The notes: a model not told the origin generated them from the sequence alone. A DNA stretch of 64,000 bases from Neotabrizicola shimadae (GCF_019623905.1 NZ_CP069372.1:1-64000); one strand, 5' to 3'; shown: positions 1 to 9,408, counted from the first letter of the stretch. Translations and numbers: made by a program.

Positions 1-1656
1 ATGGACCCAGCTGCGTTGCGCCAGAAACTGACAGCCCTGATCGCCACCTGGGAAAATGAGGTGGTCGAGTTCAAGGAGGCGTCCAATTCCTATCCCACGT
101 CCGATATCGGGAAGTATTTCTCTGCCTTGTCCAACGAAGCCAACCTGAAGGGTGCTGATGCAGGGTGGCTTGTGTTCGGGGTGAGAAACAAAAGCAGGAC
201 AGTCGTAGGGTCGGATTATCGCATCGCGCCGGAGCATCTACAGAGCTTGAAGCAGCAGATCGCCGAAGGGGCGGACCCCACGACGACGTTCCGAAATATC
301 TACGAGATCACAGTGGACGGTCACCGCGTGGTGTTGATGGAAATTCCACCAGCCCCGCGTGGTATTCCGATTGCATGGCAAGGCCATTACTTCGCCCGTG
401 CAGGTGAAAGTCTCTCTCCATTGGGGCTGGCCAAGCAGGACGAAATTCGCGCACAAACGCTGGATAGCGATTGGAGCGCACAGGTCGTGGACGGGGCCAC
501 GCTGGACGATCTGGACCCGCAAGCGGTGGAGCGCGCGCGCCGGGACTTTGCGCTGAAACATCAGAACAGGATCGACGCAGAGGAGGTGCGCGGCTGGCCG
601 GTGGCGACCCTTCTGGATCGGGCCAAGGTCACTCAGCGTGGACAGGTGACGCGCACCGCGCTGCTGCTCTTGGGCCGCGCGGAGAGCGCGTATCTGCTGT
701 CACCCCACCCCGCCCAGATCACGTGGAAGCTGGTCGGGCAAGAAACGGCCTATGAACACTTCGGGCCACCGTTCCTGTTGTCGACGTCGCAGCTGTATCA
801 ACGCGTTCGCAACATCCAGCTGCGGCTGTTGCCCGATGACGAGCTGTTGCCGCATGAGGTGTCGAAATACGATCAGAAGGTGGTGTTGGAAGCGCTGCAC
901 AACTGCATCGCCCATCAGGACTACCGCCAGAACCAGCGGATCATCGTGACCGAGCGGCCAGATCGCTTGGTCTTCGAGAACGCGGGCCATTTCTACGAAG
1001 GCGCGCCCGAAGATTACGTGCGCGGCGACAAGACACCGAGGGGCTATCGAAACCCCTACCTGGTGCAGGCCATGGTCGAGCTGAACATGATCGATCAGAT
1101 GGGCTACGGCATCCAGCGCATGTATGAGATGCAGCGCAGGCGCTACCTCCCGATGCCGGATTATGAAGTGGCAGGGGATGCGGTCGTGATGACCTTGTAT
1201 GGCGGGGTGGTCGATCCGGCCTACACCCGCGTGCTGATGGAGCATGGCGGTCTGAAGCTGGCAGATGTGCTGGCCCTCGACCGGGTGCAAAAGGGGCTAG
1301 AGGTGCCGGACGAGGCGGTCCGGGTGCTAAAGCGCAAGGGACTGATCGAGGGGCGCAGGCCGCGGTATCGCGTGTCATCGACCGTCGCTGCCGCCTCGGG
1401 CAAGAAGGCGGCCTACATCAAGACCCGGGCCTTCGATGACCAGCACTATGCCGATATGCTGGTGCAGTATTTAAGAGAGTTCGGCACCGCCTCACGAAAG
1501 GACGTTGATGACCTGCTGTGGGACAAGCTGAGCGATGCCTTGGATGAGGCTCAGAAAGCCAACAAAATTGGCAATCTTCTCAGCGGCTTGCGGCGGAAGG
1601 GCGTCATTTTTAACGCCGGTTCGAAGCCTGCCCCGGCCTGGAAGCTGAGCGAATGA
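1..1656 (+). CDS. AlbA_2/Schlafen-type ATP-binding protein
   Basis: A 551-residue protein. The N-terminal part (about residues 15-150) resembles the AlbA_2/Schlafen fold (VEFKEA near residue 22, then GWLVFGV). The middle carries a RecG-like/HATPase-type segment (EALHNCIAHQDY at about 298, then DRLVFENAG), and the C-terminal third looks like winged-helix DNA-binding domains (VLKRKGLIEGRRPRYRVS). Such proteins are usually annotated as ATP-binding transcriptional regulators or putative helicases and are frequent in phage-defence loci. It lies 61 bp upstream of a type III restriction subunit on the same strand, so it probably belongs to that defence cluster. The ATG is the first base of the window, so an earlier start cannot be excluded. 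The biochemical role is inferred only. Confidence 0.8.
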   Translation: MDPAALRQKLTALIATWENEVVEFKEASNSYPTSDIGKYFSALSNEANLKGADAGWLVFGVRNKSRTVVGSDYRIAPEHLQSLKQQIAEGADPTTTFRNIYEITVDGHRVVLMEIPPAPRGIPIAWQGHYFARAGESLSPLGLAKQDEIRAQTLDSDWSAQVVDGATLDDLDPQAVERARRDFALKHQNRIDAEEVRGWPVATLLDRAKVTQRGQVTRTALLLLGRAESAYLLSPHPAQITWKLVGQETAYEHFGPPFLLSTSQLYQRVRNIQLRLLPDDELLPHEVSKYDQKVVLEALHNCIAHQDYRQNQRIIVTERPDRLVFENAGHFYEGAPEDYVRGDKTPRGYRNPYLVQAMVELNMIDQMGYGIQRMYEMQRRRYLPMPDYEVAGDAVVMTLYGGVVDPAYTRVLMEHGGLKLADVLALDRVQKGLEVPDEAVRVLKRKGLIEGRRPRYRVSSTVAAASGKKAAYIKTRAFDDQHYADMLVQYLREFGTASRKDVDDLLWDKLSDALDEAQKANKIGNLLSGLRRKGVIFNAGSKPAPAWKLSE

Positions 1657-1717
1657 AACGGGAACATCGTACGAAAGAAACTAAGCAAGAAGCGCTCGAT
1701 TTAAGAAAGCGACAGCC

Positions 1718-4288
1718 ATGAAGATCAAGTTCAAGTCGCAACCCTATCAGGCGCAGGCGGTCGATGCTGTGGTCGATTGCTTCGACGGCCAGCCCAGGCA
1801 AGATGTGCTGCGCTATACCATCGACCCCGGCACCGGCCCCCAGGCGCGGATGGAGATCGCAGGCTTCGGCAATGCGGAGCTGCTGCAGAGCCTGGATCTG
1901 CTTGGCAATATCCACAAGGTGCAACGCCGCGCGCTGCTACCGCTGTCCGAAGGCCTGACCTCCTACGTGGACGACAAGGGAAAAGCCAAGCCGCGCAGCT
2001 ATAACCCCGGCGCGCGGGTGAACTTGGACGTCGAGATGGAGACGGGCACGGGCAAGACCTATGTCTACCTGCGCACCATGTTCGAGCTGCACAAGCGGTA
2101 TGGCTGGTCGAAGTTCATCATCATGGTGCCTAGCGTCGCCATCCGCGAAGGCGTGGCCAAGTCGATCCAGATGACGGCTGAGCATTTCCAGCAAGAATAC
2201 GGGAAAAAGCTGCGAGCGTTTGTGTACAACTCCAAGCGGCTGCATGAGCTGGAAAGCTTTTCCTCGGACGCGGGCATCAATGTGATGGTGATCAACGTCC
2301 AGGCCTTTGCGGCCACTGGGGCGGATAACCGGCGGATTTACGATGAGCTGGACGATTTCCAGTCCCGACGCCCGATCGACGTGATCGCCAAAAACCGCCC
2401 GATCCTGATCTTGGACGAGCCGCAAAAGATGGAAGGGCCCGCGACACAGGAAAGCCTACCCAAGTTCAACCCGCTGTTCATCCTGCGCTATTCGGCGACG
2501 CACAAGACCGTGCATCACAAAGTGCATCGCCTGGACGCGGTGGATGCGTTTAACCAGAAACTGGTCAAGAAAATCCGCGTGCGGGGGGTGGAAACCAAGG
2601 GGCTGAGCGGGACGAACCCCTATCTTTTCCTGCACAGGGTCGATGTGACATCAGCCGCCCCCGTGGCCTTTGTCGACCTGGAAGTGAAGACGGACAGCGG
2701 GATCAAACGCATGACCCGCAAGCTGGAACAGGGACGCAACCTTTTCGATCTGTCCAAGGGGCTGGAGGTATATCGCGGCTTCGTGGTGGCCAACATCGAT
2801 GCCCGCGATGACACGGTGCATTTCACGAATGGCGACGTCCTGCGTGCGGGCGAGGCCTCGGGCGATGTGACCGAGAAGGATATCCGCCGAATACAGATCC
2901 GCGAGACGATTTCGGCGCATCTGGAGCGGGAGCAAGTGCTGTTCGCGCGTGGGGTCAAGGTACTGTCGCTGTTCTTCATCGACGAGGTGGTGAAGTATCG
3001 CGATTACGATGCGCCCGATGAACAAGGCGAATATGCCCGGATGTTCGAAGAGGAATATGCGCAGGCGGTCGAGGCGCTGCTGGGCGAGTTGCCGCTGGAG
3101 AACGTTGAATACCGAAAATACCTCGACGCGATCGAGGTGGGAAAAACCCATCGCGGCTACTTTTCGATCGACAAGAAGGGACGGATGACCGACCCCAAGG
3201 CTGCGGCACGGGGTGAGATGGCAGGCCAATCCACTGAGCCTAGCGACTACGACCTGATCCTGAAACACAAAGAGCTGCTGTTGTCGTTTGAGGAACCCAC
3301 GCGGTTCATCTTTTCGCACTCCGCCCTGCGCGAAGGCTGGGACAACCCCAATGTCTTCGTGATGTGCATGCTCAAGCACAATGAAAGCCAGAGCACAATT
3401 TCCCGCCGCCAAGAGGTGGGGCGCGGGTTGCGCATCGCCGTGAACCGGAATGGCGAACGGATGGACCACCCTGTGACGGTACACGATATCAACGTTCTGA
3501 CGGTGGTGGCGTCCGAGAGCTACAAGGGCTTTGTCGCTGCCCTGCAGAAAGAGATCGTCGAGAACCTTTCGACCCGTCCAAGGCAGGCGGACGCCGAATA
3601 TTTCGCCGGCAAGTCGCTGAAGACGGAGGATCAAGAGCTGGTGCTTGACAAGGCTCTGGCCAAGAAGCTGGAACGTTTCCTGATCAAAAACGACTTTGTG
3701 GATGAGGATGGCCACATCACTGCGGTCTATCACGAAGCCCGCAAGGCCGATGCAATTGATGTCCTACCTGAAGAGCTGGAACCGCATCGTGAGGCTGTGT
3801 TGGCCCTGATCGACACGGTGTTTAACGGGCGCGCGGTAGAAGATATGTTCAGCGACGGGCGCAAACCGAAAAAGAACCCCCTGAACGACAATTTCCACCG
3901 GAAAGAGTTTCAAGAACTCTGGCGCCGGATCAACCGCAAGGCCGTCTACCAGGTCGAATTTGAAAGCCCCGCATTGGTCCGAAGCTGCATCGACCGGCTG
4001 GAGCGCGACCTGAGGGTGACGCCACTGCAGTATCTGGTGACCGAAGGGGCGTTGGAAGACGCTGTGACAGATGACCGCCTGCGCGCGGGTGAGGCCTTCG
4101 TCCAAGGCAAGGTTCGGACCGAGACCGGCAAGAGCGCCCATTCTCAGGTGTCCTATGATGTCATCGGGGCGATCGCCGAAAACACAGACCTGACCCGCAA
4201 AACCGTGGGTGACATCCTAACCGGCATTCAGGCCGCCAAGTTTGGGGAGTTTGCAAAAAATCCTGAGCAGTTCATCGCCGATGCCTAG
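1718..4288 (+). CDS. res: Type III restriction endonuclease Res subunit, helicase part (ends at premature TAG)
   Basis: SF2 translocase of a type III restriction-modification system, 856 codons. Walker A is TGTGKT at residues 109-114, the Walker B/DEAD-like box is DEPQ at 233-236, and motif VI is [10 protein letters not shown] near 565. The frame stops at a TAG (4286-4288) immediately after NPEQFIADA. In-frame translation past this stop continues with the missing nuclease domain, so the gene as written makes a truncated, probably nuclease-less helicase. No Mod methyltransferase is visible; it would be expected upstream, outside the window. The family assignment is strong. Loss of restriction activity is inferred from the missing PD-(D/E)XK domain. 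Confidence 0.9.
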   Translation: MKIKFKSQPYQAQAVDAVVDCFDGQPRQDVLRYTIDPGTGPQARMEIAGFGNAELLQSLDLLGNIHKVQRRALLPLSEGLTSYVDDKGKAKPRSYNPGARVNLDVEMETGTGKTYVYLRTMFELHKRYGWSKFIIMVPSVAIREGVAKSIQMTAEHFQQEYGKKLRAFVYNSKRLHELESFSSDAGINVMVINVQAFAATGADNRRIYDELDDFQSRRPIDVIAKNRPILILDEPQKMEGPATQESLPKFNPLFILRYSATHKTVHHKVHRLDAVDAFNQKLVKKIRVRGVETKGLSGTNPYLFLHRVDVTSAAPVAFVDLEVKTDSGIKRMTRKLEQGRNLFDLSKGLEVYRGFVVANIDARDDTVHFTNGDVLRAGEASGDVTEKDIRRIQIRETISAHLEREQVLFARGVKVLSLFFIDEVVKYRDYDAPDEQGEYARMFEEEYAQAVEALLGELPLENVEYRKYLDAIEVGKTHRGYFSIDKKGRMTDPKAAARGEMAGQSTEPSDYDLILKHKELLLSFEEPTRFIFSHSALREGWDNPNVFVMCMLKHNESQSTISRRQEVGRGLRIAVNRNGERMDHPVTVHDINVLTVVASESYKGFVAALQKEIVENLSTRPRQADAEYFAGKSLKTEDQELVLDKALAKKLERFLIKNDFVDEDGHITAVYHEARKADAIDVLPEELEPHREAVLALIDTVFNGRAVEDMFSDGRKPKKNPLNDNFHRKEFQELWRRINRKAVYQVEFESPALVRSCIDRLERDLRVTPLQYLVTEGALEDAVTDDRLRAGEAFVQGKVRTETGKSAHSQVSYDVIGAIAENTDLTRKTVGDILTGIQAAKFGEFAKNPEQFIADA

Positions 4289-4798
4289 CACCTGATCCAA
4301 GAACAAAAGGCCATTGCAGTCATTGAGCGGCTGACCTACGACGCCACGGAAGACAGATATGATGCAGAACTGTTCACCGCTGGCGAGACAGGCAATGACT
4401 TCAAGAAGGCGACCGACAAGCTCAAGAACCACGTTTACGACTTTGCGATCGTTGACTCAAAGGTTGAGCGAGACTTCGTCCGTGATCTCGACACCAGCAC
4501 CGAGGTGGTCGTCTATTCCAAGCTGCCCCGGGGCTTCCTCATCCCCACACCGGTTGGCGATTACAACCCAGACTGGGCGATTGCTTTCCGTGAAGGGGGC
4601 GTGAGGCACCTCTACTTTGTGGCTGAAACCAAGTCTGATCAACCGTCGATGAAAATGCGGGAGTTGGAGCAGACCAAGATCAAGTGTGCACGGAAGTTCT
4701 TTGATGAAATCGGCCGGAGGATTAACGAGGATCGTGTGAAATATGGTGTCGTCACCAGCTACGCTGACTTGATAGCTTTAGTCAGAGAAGTGGCTTGA
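4289..4798 (+). pseudogene. C-terminal nuclease domain of the Res subunit, cut off by in-frame TAG
   Basis: The sequence remains open in the same frame as res after the TAG, for 169 codons to a TGA at 4796-4798. It reads HLIQEQKAIAVIERLTYD at its start and contains a PD-(D/E)XK-like core, DYNPDWA (about codons 948-953 of the joined gene) and AETK about 20 residues later. This is the usual C-terminal domain of type III Res proteins, which are about 900-1,000 residues long. The joined gene would be about 1,025 codons. A single base change (for example CAG to TAG) would explain the break. Re-initiation at an internal ATG (4505) would remove part of the domain. A sequencing error is possible. Confidence 0.85.
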
Positions 4799-4827
4799 GA
4801 CGGGTATGCATGCGAAGACACCAAGTG

Positions 4828-5490
4828 CTACTGCATGAACTCAAGTGATAGTTGTCGAGCGGTTTGTTCTGACTGATAGCGCCAGATACTCGCATCGAAT
4901 TCACGTCGAGAGATGGATAACAAGTCCGCCGCAAAACCAAACACTTCGCGGAGATAATCGTAGCTGTCGTCCTCCAATCCCGCGAGCTCAGCAAAGCCCC
5001 GGATGTGGCGATCTACAGCGATGCAATCCACACCCACCAGGCAGGCCATGTAATCAACGGTTTTTGGGCCGACACCTCTAACTTGCCGGATATCCATCCG
5101 AAAGCTCTTGTCCCGTAGCGCTCTGCTCAACTCGGATGTGCTGTCAATTTCCGCCTCAGCCATGAAGCCGACCAGATTGTCAAAGCGTGACACCTTCTCC
5201 CGATGCTCCCATTGTAGGAACTTTGGGCTTCCCTCTTGCTCGATCACCCCAATCAAGATGTTCATGGTTGTGGCGTGCGGGAAGGTTCTAAGAATAGTGG
5301 CAATGCGGGGCTTCACAACTTTCGCGTAGTTCAGCCCAGCTTGTAGGACCGAGTCAGCAAGTACCGCGCCTATGTGCTGGTAGACGGGTCTGCAAGAGAC
5401 GTGCGATCCCAGAACACCGGTCCGAACAGCATGGTCGGCAACACGCCGGGCGGCATGCAGAGCGTCTGAATTGTTCAGGCTTTCCGCCAC
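4828..5490 (-). CDS. HhH-GPD DNA-glycosylase-like protein
   Basis: A 220-residue protein with a helix-hairpin-helix of the endonuclease III/OGG superfamily: VRGVGPKTVDYM at residues 137-148, then AVDRHIRGFA with an Asp at 160. Lys143 and Asp160 sit where the catalytic Lys and Asp of endonuclease III lie (18 residues apart there, 17 here). No Cys cluster for a 4Fe-4S centre follows. The GTG start is preceded by AAGGAAGA. It is the last gene of a four-gene minus-strand operon, 13 bp after a QueC-like gene. HhH glycosylases are also reported beside QueC-like genes in some CBASS-type defence loci. A role in removing or recognising a modified base is inferred. Confidence 0.8.
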   Translation of the reverse strand: MAESLNNSDALHAARRVADHAVRTGVLGSHVSCRPVYQHIGAVLADSVLQAGLNYAKVVKPRIATILRTFPHATTMNILIGVIEQEGSPKFLQWEHREKVSRFDNLVGFMAEAEIDSTSELSRALRDKSFRMDIRQVRGVGPKTVDYMACLVGVDCIAVDRHIRGFAELAGLEDDSYDYLREVFGFAADLLSISRREFDASIWRYQSEQTARQLSLEFMQ

Positions 5491-5503
5491 TTCTATTCTT
5501 CCT

Positions 5504-6124
5504 TCATGCTATGCCAGCTTCCAACAAGGCATTCAGCCTCTCTACGCAGTTGGGGCAGGCCCCGCAAGGAAAGGAACTTGACGCCTGACAAGAGAAGGTT
5601 CGGCCGATAGGGACCCCAAGGTCCAGCGCTTGTCGGACGACGTCGGCCTTGGTCTTTTCGCGGAAGGGCGCATGGAAGCGCACGGCGCCGACACCACGTG
5701 AGAGCTCTTCGAGGCCGTTCATGAACTCGGTGCTGCAGTCTATTTCCTTGGCATGATTGCTGTTGATGAAGCCCGAATAAACGTCGAGGATCCGAAGCGT
5801 CTGGGCGCGAGCCGCGGCCACAGCGAAGAACAGCATCGTCCGGTACGGGAGGTACAGGTCATCATCAGAGACGGCTTCTTTCCAAAGGTCCGCTTCCACG
5901 ATCATCCGTGATGGCGAGCCCTTGAAGATGTCCGAGATATTCAGCCGCTCTGGCGGCTTCGCCTCCTGCGGGAGGACTTCCTGAACCTTCGCCCATTCTG
6001 TCTCGGCACAGTGTTGGCCATAGTCGAAGAAGATGGGATGAACTTCTCTCCCTTCTTTGGCCAGCAGATAGCAGACCGTCGTTGAATCGAGCCCGCCAGA
6101 GACCATGACGACAGCTTTCTTCAT
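5504..6124 (-). CDS. QueC-like 7-cyano-7-deazaguanine synthase family protein
   Basis: A 206-residue PP-loop ATPase. The ATP-binding motif SGGLDS is at residues 9-14, and four cysteines at 179, 187, 190 and 193 (C-x7-C-x2-C-x2-C) match the zinc site of QueC. QueC makes preQ0 from carboxy-deazaguanine, ammonia and ATP. The gene overlaps the kinase/deoxyribosyltransferase gene by ATGA and is not near queD, queE or folE, so it is unlikely to be the housekeeping queuosine enzyme. QueC paralogues occur in defence systems (QatC, type IV CBASS), where they are linked to deazaguanine chemistry on other targets. The family call is firm; the target is unknown. Confidence 0.88.
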   Translation of the reverse strand: MKKAVVMVSGGLDSTTVCYLLAKEGREVHPIFFDYGQHCAETEWAKVQEVLPQEAKPPERLNISDIFKGSPSRMIVEADLWKEAVSDDDLYLPYRTMLFFAVAAARAQTLRILDVYSGFINSNHAKEIDCSTEFMNGLEELSRGVGAVRFHAPFREKTKADVVRQALDLGVPIGRTFSCQASSSFPCGACPNCVERLNALLEAGIA

Positions 6125-7452
6125 GAACGCGTCGCCCTTAGTCTCGACATAACTTCGAAGAGGCCGTTTAGGCAGCTATTGAGCTTGCCCGAGTAGACCG
6201 TGCTACCCGCCATCACCATGGTGTTGTTATTTTCTTTCAGTGGATCAAAGGTGATCACAGGCTTCTTCAGTGCAAGAGCCAGGCCAATTTCAACGAGTGT
6301 GCCAGGATCACGCTCCAGAGGCAGTGCAAAAACAAGATCACACTCCTCGAGAAGGCCAAAATCACCCAGATATGCGGTTCGCATTTCATGCATCGAGCTT
6401 TGCGGTGTTAGCTCTCCGTTCTCTTGTACCGGGCGGCGAATCCGAAAATTATGATAGGCGAGCGCCCGAAGTGCTTCTTCGAGGTGCGTGCGGTCGACGT
6501 AGGAAAAATCGGGAGCGGCGAAGTATATCTGAAAGTCCGGCCGTGCATGCCAAGGCAGAAATGTTCCGCCCAAGCCGCGCATTTGGTCGACGGAGAGCGC
6601 GAGGCTGCGCTGGACATCTCTTTTGAAGTCGTCCGGGTAGGTCGTCTGGGCATAGCACGTTGCAGCGCGCGCTGCCTTCCATCCGGCATCAAAGACGGCG
6701 CCATCCAGCATGGACGCGAAAACCGCTGAATACACGTCACCGACACCGACCGAGTTTACGGTTTCGCCAAGGAGCGCCGGAATTTCGTCGACTTTGTCAC
6801 CGCGAAGATCAAACACACGGCTGCCGCCGCGATTTTCCTTCAGAAGAACGGCTTGCGGCGACAGATCGCGCAGATCAGCCAGCAGGCTGGACATATCCTT
6901 CGACGCTTTCTCCAGGAACATTGGAGACGATGTGGAAGTCACTGCGGCGGCAATGTTCCCTTTGAACGATGAGAGCGATTGAAGGTCCGGAAGATCATAG
7001 GCGATATCGAAGCTTGCCTGAACATCCTCGGCAAGTAGGGATCTCAGGACCGTGAGATCGTACTTTCCAGGGAAAATCAGACAGGTTTTGAATGTCTTTA
7101 GTGCGTCAACTTCACCGCAATATTCGACCGATTTTTCGTCCCTCAGGATGTCTTGATATGCTTGGTCGGCGAGTTCGGTCGGATCGCCAATCGCCATGAC
7201 GTTGGGCGCGCCCTTGACCTCTGCCAGCCAGATAAACTCGCTGCATCCCAAGCGTTCGAGGTAGGCTCGCGCCTGATCGACCAGATAGCCGGGACATACA
7301 GCGGCCACGGAAAAGTTCGCGTCTATTGCCCACAGCCCGCGGGCGGCGTGAACGATGCCGCCGAGCCGTAGCTTACTTTCAGCACCTGCCTTTGGCAGGG
7401 TGAAATCTACGTAGACCTCGCCGACCAGTAGCAGGTCTTGGCTAGGATTCAT
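6121..7452 (-). CDS. PfkB-family kinase fused to nucleoside 2-deoxyribosyltransferase
   Basis: A 443-residue two-domain protein. Residues about 1-275 are a ribokinase/PfkB-like fold with the glycine-rich segment SVGVGD (Asp239 as the expected catalytic base) near the domain end. Residues about 307-443 are a nucleoside 2-deoxyribosyltransferase-like domain: IYFAAPDFS at 309, CDLVFALPLE at 371 and DPGTLVEIGLA with Glu388 as the expected nucleophile. The fusion suggests that one protein handles both phosphorylation and base exchange on a (deoxy)nucleoside. It overlaps both neighbours by ATGA (4 bp), so the operon is translationally coupled. Substrates are unknown; a deazaguanine nucleoside is an inference from the adjacent QueC-like gene. 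Confidence 0.82.
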   Translation of the reverse strand: MNPSQDLLLVGEVYVDFTLPKAGAESKLRLGGIVHAARGLWAIDANFSVAAVCPGYLVDQARAYLERLGCSEFIWLAEVKGAPNVMAIGDPTELADQAYQDILRDEKSVEYCGEVDALKTFKTCLIFPGKYDLTVLRSLLAEDVQASFDIAYDLPDLQSLSSFKGNIAAAVTSTSSPMFLEKASKDMSSLLADLRDLSPQAVLLKENRGGSRVFDLRGDKVDEIPALLGETVNSVGVGDVYSAVFASMLDGAVFDAGWKAARAATCYAQTTYPDDFKRDVQRSLALSVDQMRGLGGTFLPWHARPDFQIYFAAPDFSYVDRTHLEEALRALAYHNFRIRRPVQENGELTPQSSMHEMRTAYLGDFGLLEECDLVFALPLERDPGTLVEIGLALALKKPVITFDPLKENNNTMVMAGSTVYSGKLNSCLNGLFEVMSRLRATRS

Positions 7453-7832
7453 GGCGTGCGCGGTGCAAAGTCCACGTTGACAGATGCAACGGGAGCCGAT
7501 GCGGAGGAGTTGACGCGCCCCTCATAGGTGAAGCCCGCAACCATGCAGTCTGCGAGATAGTTGAAGCGGGTTGGCAGTGCCCCCACGGTTCGGCCGCTCG
7601 CGTCGACTGCGAACAACCGGCCACGTTGCTCGATGGTTAATGCCGTGTTAGCCGGAGGAACGCCGCCGCCTGCGGAGAAGTAGTCACACTGCTCAACCTC
7701 TTCCAGGGCGCAGGATAATGCCCGGGCACAGCGATCTTCCCCACTTGCGCCGCCACCCCCTGCTCCCCCGCCGCCTTCTTTAGGGCGCGAGCCGGGGTAG
7801 TCCGAGAAGCTTCCGGAGCCAGTGCTACCCAT
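7449..7832 (-). CDS. Small Gly/Ser-rich protein with MGSTGSG N-terminus, first gene of the QueC-like operon
   Basis: A 127-residue protein of unknown family. I chose the ATG at 7832 because GAGGG lies five bases upstream; a longer frame starts at a TTG (7844). The N-terminus is MGSTGSGSFSDYPGS, followed by a Gly-rich linker (20-33) and a C-terminal domain with four cysteines (35, 41, 49, 96). Removal of Met would expose Gly2. It overlaps the downstream kinase gene by ATGA. The MG-S/T-rich beginning is reminiscent of QatB, the partner of QueC-like QatC, so it may be the substrate protein of this operon. That is inference; the protein itself is unrecognised. Confidence 0.65.
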   Translation of the reverse strand: MGSTGSGSFSDYPGSRPKEGGGGAGGGGASGEDRCARALSCALEEVEQCDYFSAGGGVPPANTALTIEQRGRLFAVDASGRTVGALPTRFNYLADCMVAGFTYEGRVNSSASAPVASVNVDFAPRTP

Positions 7833-8475
7833 AACATCCCTCAAATCAGCAACTTGTCATCTCGCGATGCTCTTTCAGTTGATCTGGCGTTGCAAGCCAT
7901 AATTGCAGACTTTAACGAGCGCGAAGATTAAGGCACGAAGGTAAGTGAAAGTGACGAACAACGGTTGGTCCGTTGTCGTGGGCATCATCCCAACCTTCCC
8001 TCTATCCAGTTCTCCACGATCAGCCTCGGCAAACTGTCCACTGCCTAGTCTGATCCCGCGCGAGTCCCAGCCGCTTCGGCTCCTTCACCTGCTGCGCCAG
8101 TAGGAAGATCAGTGCGGTTGCCTTGCCGTGCCCCATCCCTGAGCTCGACACTACAGTTTGGCCCTTCTTGTTCCGCCGTCCCGCCGGCACCAGCAAGCTG
8201 GTTCTCGTCCTTGGGTTGCCGAAGCGCAGACGCAACTCGCTTCTCCGCACCCATTCACCGGATTTGATCTGGCCGGAGCGCATGGAATTGTCCGACACTG
8301 GCAGCGGGATCACTAGCCAGAACCCGTTCTTGGGCCGGATCAGCGGGCGTGGGTCCTACGCGCCGACGATGGTCGGGCATTGAAACAAGCCACGGCTGCT
8401 GCGTTCAATCTGGGCGTGGTCTCCGGGAACTGCTCCGTTCATCCGCTTTGGGCTGATAGCGAAGGCTCAGGGGGC
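7833..8475. other. Intergenic region without a convincing gene
   Basis: About 640 bp upstream of the QueC-like operon and downstream of the DUF2493 gene. It should hold the operon promoter on the minus strand, but I see no clear -35/-10 pair. Two overlapping open frames (minus 8020-8313, plus 8123-8383) lack good ribosome sites and recognisable motifs. The stretch may be decayed sequence at the junction between the defence cluster and the plasmid backbone. Confidence 0.4.
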
Positions 8476-9408
8476 TCACGCCCCCTTCTCGAACTTCATG
8501 ACCGGGATGCCGAGCTTTTTGGCCTTGTCGGCAAGGTTCTCCTGGATGCCATTGCCCGGGAAGACGAGAACGCCCACGGGCAGCACGTCCAGCATCGCGT
8601 CGTTGCGCTTGAAGGGCGCGGCCTTGGCATGCTTGGTCCAGTCGGGCTTGAAGGCGACCTGCGTCACGCCCCGGGCCTCCGCCCATTTGGCGGCGATGAG
8701 CTCTGCGCCCTTCGGGCTGCCACCGTGCAAGAGCACCATATCGGGATACTTGGTCCGGACCTGGTCGAGCTTTCCCCAGATCAGCCGGTGATCGTCGAAG
8801 TCGGTCCCACCGGTGAGGGCCACCTTGGGGCCAGCGGGCAGCATCACCTCGGTCTCCGCGCGGCGCTTGGCGGCCAGGAAGTCGCGGCTGTCGATCAGCG
8901 CTGCGGTCATGTGCTGGCGGTTCACCATCGAGCCAGTGCGGGGGCGCCAGGTGGAGCCCGTGTGGTGGACGAACTCGGTCGCGGCGTGATCGCGCATCAT
9001 GTCCATGCAGTTCCGCCTTTCGATCAGCGTCAGGCCTTCTGCCGTCAGGCGCTCAAGCTCAGTGGATTTCACCTCGGAGCCGTCCTGCTCGCGCTGGAGG
9101 CGGCGCTGCGCCTGCTCGTTCTCATCGAGCGACCGCTCGATCCGGGCAGTGGCGCGGTGGAAGAGGTTGACCTGGCCCCAGAGCACCTCTTCGAGGTCGG
9201 GTTCCATACGGGTGTCTTCCAGGGTCGCGACGAGGGCATCGAAGATGTCGGCGACGGCGACCGCGAGGCGCTGCCCATCGGGCATCGGGCGGGGATCGGG
9301 CTCGTCAAAGGGGCGGTAGCCATAGAGCTGCAGCTCGTCGAGCGCATGGGAGGTCTGGGATGCGGTGTGGGCGGGTTCATACGCGTCGTCGTGGGTGTGG
9401 ATCGTCAT
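8476..9408 (-). CDS. DUF2493 domain-containing plasmid protein
   Basis: A 310-residue protein whose C-terminal third carries the DUF2493 (SLOG-like) pattern: KVALTGGTDF, then VLLHGGSPKGAELIAAKWA and a closing GNGIQENLADKAKK. This fold is thought to bind nucleotides or their derivatives. The N-terminal part is helical, with a DENEQAQRRL-type coiled segment. The ATG at 9408 has GGAGG upstream; the longer frame to 9447 has none. It is one of a row of minus-strand genes shared by large alphaproteobacterial plasmids. The function is unproven. Confidence 0.8.
   Translation of the reverse strand: MTIHTHDDAYEPAHTASQTSHALDELQLYGYRPFDEPDPRPMPDGQRLAVAVADIFDALVATLEDTRMEPDLEEVLWGQVNLFHRATARIERSLDENEQAQRRLQREQDGSEVKSTELERLTAEGLTLIERRNCMDMMRDHAATEFVHHTGSTWRPRTGSMVNRQHMTAALIDSRDFLAAKRRAETEVMLPAGPKVALTGGTDFDDHRLIWGKLDQVRTKYPDMVLLHGGSPKGAELIAAKWAEARGVTQVAFKPDWTKHAKAAPFKRNDAMLDVLPVGVLVFPGNGIQENLADKAKKLGIPVMKFEKGA

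Noticed and set aside
2651-3733. 360-codon minus-strand frame opposite res
   Set aside because: Antisense shadow of the Res helicase region.
4828-7832. Type IV CBASS or QatABCD
   Set aside because: No CD-NTase, TGT, QatA ATPase or TatD is present in or next to the operon, so neither known system fits, although QueC-like and HhH parts are shared.
8020-8383. Two overlapping small frames on both strands
   Set aside because: No ribosome site, no motif, and mutual overlap; kept only as part of the unassigned spacer.
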